A stretch of 6,360 bases of DNA from Anaerolineales bacterium. GTDB taxonomy: Bacteria; Chloroflexota; Anaerolineae; Anaerolineales; Villigracilaceae. Made by a program: the position numbers and the translations under genes. Positions 5,198 to 6,360 of this stretch are shown here, piece after piece. How positions within the stretch are numbered: the first letter of the stretch is position 1; each line of letters starts with the position of its first letter. A model generated the notes under the pieces. The model was not told the origin of the DNA and made no database searches. It saw only the letters and a list, made by a program, of their open reading frames with translations. The stretch lies in the NCBI GenBank assembly GCA_025966435.1, contig JAICRQ010000210.1, positions 1-6,360 on the forward strand, in the 5' to 3' direction.

Positions 5198-6331
5198 CTA
5201 TTGTTTCTTGATTTCTACTGCAGGAGCGTTTGGGGTCGCGGCAACGGTTCGTTCCTCTTTCACTTCCGGGAACTCCTGTTCTCTCCTCGTGGCGCTTTCT
5301 GCTTTTCTGCCAAACCAGAAGGAGGCTACGGGGTTAAATCGGATGAAGATCTCGTAGATCAAAATCGGACCGATCACGCCCATCACGAATCCCACGACGA
5401 TGCCCAGCGGGAAGTTGCCGGTCACGTTCTCCACCTTTTGCGCCCAGAACGCCTGAATAGGCACATGGAACAAGAGGATGATTAAGGAGATATTTCCCAG
5501 ATATTTCAACACAGAGGCAAGGCGACTCGTGTGCCGTTCAATCTGGCGCGCCAATGCCAGCACAAACAAAATGCCGAGAATCGCCTCGGTGGTATTCACC
5601 AGGAATGATTCGTACAACCGGATGTTGAAGTCGATCTCGTAGGGGAAGAGCATGTTAAGCAGGAGGACGATCCCGCCTGTCGCCGGGAGAATCAGCCCGT
5701 TGTCAAAGGTCTTTTCGGTGGTCGCCTGCCGCATTTCGTAGCCAAGGATGAAGAAAAAGCCAGTCACGAGAACAAGATCCAGGCTGAACGGCAGACCATA
5801 CAACTGATAATCCTTGCCCAGCACCGAAAGCGGGAACGGGTAAAACGCATTCAGGAATGGCAGCGCGAGCCCGAGGGTCGCGAGCAGGATGCCCCACCTG
5901 ACCCAGCGGTTGTGCACTTTGCCCACCAGTACGATAAACAGAAATGCATACAGGCTGACCACAAACAACTGCGGCAGGAACCATAATTGCACCCAGTCCA
6001 GGTAGTATCCACTCCCGTAGAGCGATTTGACCGTGCGCTGGATGGCGGTGTTAAAGCCCATCTTTTCGAAGGACACCGAGGTGAAATAGATCAGGAATAT
6101 GGTGAAAAGATATGGTTTCAGGAGGGCGTTGAAGCGCTTTTTGAAGAAATCGAAAAAGGGGATCGCCGTATTGAGGAAGTATCCCGAAAGGAAGAAGAAC
6201 AACGGCATGTGGAAGGAATAGATCAATCGCTGGACAAACAGGGAGATGACCTCAAAATCGTTGTGTCCCAGAACGACCAGCAAAATGCCGATGCCTTTTG
6301 CAATGTCAAGATATTCAATTCGCTTGGACAT
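5198..6331 (-). CDS. Membrane acyltransferase-3 family protein (COG3594-like O-acetyltransferase)
   Basis: A 377-residue multi-pass membrane protein with about ten hydrophobic segments. The N-terminus is typical of acyltransferase family 3: EYLDIAKGIGILLVVLGH (residues 6-23), where K12 and H23 fit the family's R/K-x10-H pattern, followed by SFHMPLFFFLSGYF (39-52). The WFLP block (117-120) and LLFHVPIQ (286-293) also match family positions. These proteins move acyl groups, mostly acetyl, from cytoplasmic acyl-CoA to sugars of surface polysaccharides or lipids; the substrate here is unknown. After the last helix, residues about 341-377 form a charged, probably cytoplasmic tail rich in Glu, Lys and Arg, which is not part of the core fold. 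The start ATG 6329-6331 has GAGGA 9 bases upstream. Its stop lies 4 bases before the receiver-flavoprotein start, so the two genes are probably cotranscribed although no functional link is evident. Confidence 0.9.
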   Translation of the reverse strand: MSKRIEYLDIAKGIGILLVVLGHNDFEVISLFVQRLIYSFHMPLFFFLSGYFLNTAIPFFDFFKKRFNALLKPYLFTIFLIYFTSVSFEKMGFNTAIQRTVKSLYGSGYYLDWVQLWFLPQLFVVSLYAFLFIVLVGKVHNRWVRWGILLATLGLALPFLNAFYPFPLSVLGKDYQLYGLPFSLDLVLVTGFFFILGYEMRQATTEKTFDNGLILPATGGIVLLLNMLFPYEIDFNIRLYESFLVNTTEAILGILFVLALARQIERHTSRLASVLKYLGNISLIILLFHVPIQAFWAQKVENVTGNFPLGIVVGFVMGVIGPILIYEIFIRFNPVASFWFGRKAESATRREQEFPEVKEERTVAATPNAPAVEIKKQ

Positions 6332-6340
6332 GGTGAGGAT

Positions 6341-6358
6341 TCCTCGCCCCTGATTGTA
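6341..6358 (-). promoter_or_regulatory. Ribosome site and possible -10 box of the minus-strand operon
   Basis: Read on the minus strand, TACAAT (6358-6353) resembles a -10 hexamer with five of six bases matching TATAAT. It is followed by GAGGA (6345-6341), 9 bases before the acyltransferase ATG. Transcription from this box would give a very short leader that begins almost at the ribosome site, which weakens the promoter reading. Any -35 element lies outside the window. The ribosome site is well supported; the promoter is tentative. Confidence 0.4.
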
Positions 6359-6360
6359 CC

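Noticed and set aside
4234..5211. Plus-strand ORFs of 131 and 161 codons opposite the flavoprotein gene
   Set aside because: They are antisense shadows of a gene whose domains and motifs are clear; no family features or ribosome sites.

Overview
The window most likely comes from a bacterium of the phylum Chloroflexota, probably class Anaerolineae. This is an inference. It rests on a short mevalonate kinase next to a decaprenyl-phosphate phosphoribosyltransferase-like UbiA protein, a response regulator fused to a thioredoxin-reductase-like flavoprotein with a partner kinase, and hairpin repeats of the 'TCATTGCGAG...GAAGCAATC' type. No rRNA, tRNA, CRISPR array, transposase or phage gene is visible. 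The window is densely coding, and no gap exceeds about 110 bases.

Layout. Plus strand, 1-1436: the C-terminal part of a UbiA-family membrane prenyltransferase (cut by the window edge), then a complete mevalonate kinase 26 bases downstream. These two form an isoprenoid / polyprenyl-phosphate module. A 76-base convergent gap with a GC-rich hairpin ends it. Minus strand, read from 6331 down to 1513: a membrane acyltransferase-3 protein; 4 bases later a three-domain protein (receiver domain, thioredoxin-like domain, thioredoxin-reductase-like FAD domain); then a soluble histidine kinase with an N-terminal cyclic-nucleotide-binding domain; then a small CoA-binding-domain protein. A palindromic repeat of about 90 bases fills each of the two gaps on either side of the kinase gene.

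How the genes fit together. The kinase and the receiver-flavoprotein look like a cognate two-component pair with no DNA-binding output. The kinase would sense a cyclic nucleotide, or something else through the cNMP fold, and the phosphorylated receiver would act on the fused flavoprotein. Both places where a thioredoxin system should carry a CxxC pair lack cysteine, and the whole 551-residue protein has only two cysteines. 'Thioredoxin reductase' therefore describes the fold, not a supported activity. This receiver-controlled, CxxC-less flavoprotein and its kinase are the most interesting system in the window. The second point of interest is the repeat pair: same orientation, bracketing the kinase gene exactly, each starting 0-2 bases after a TAG stop codon.
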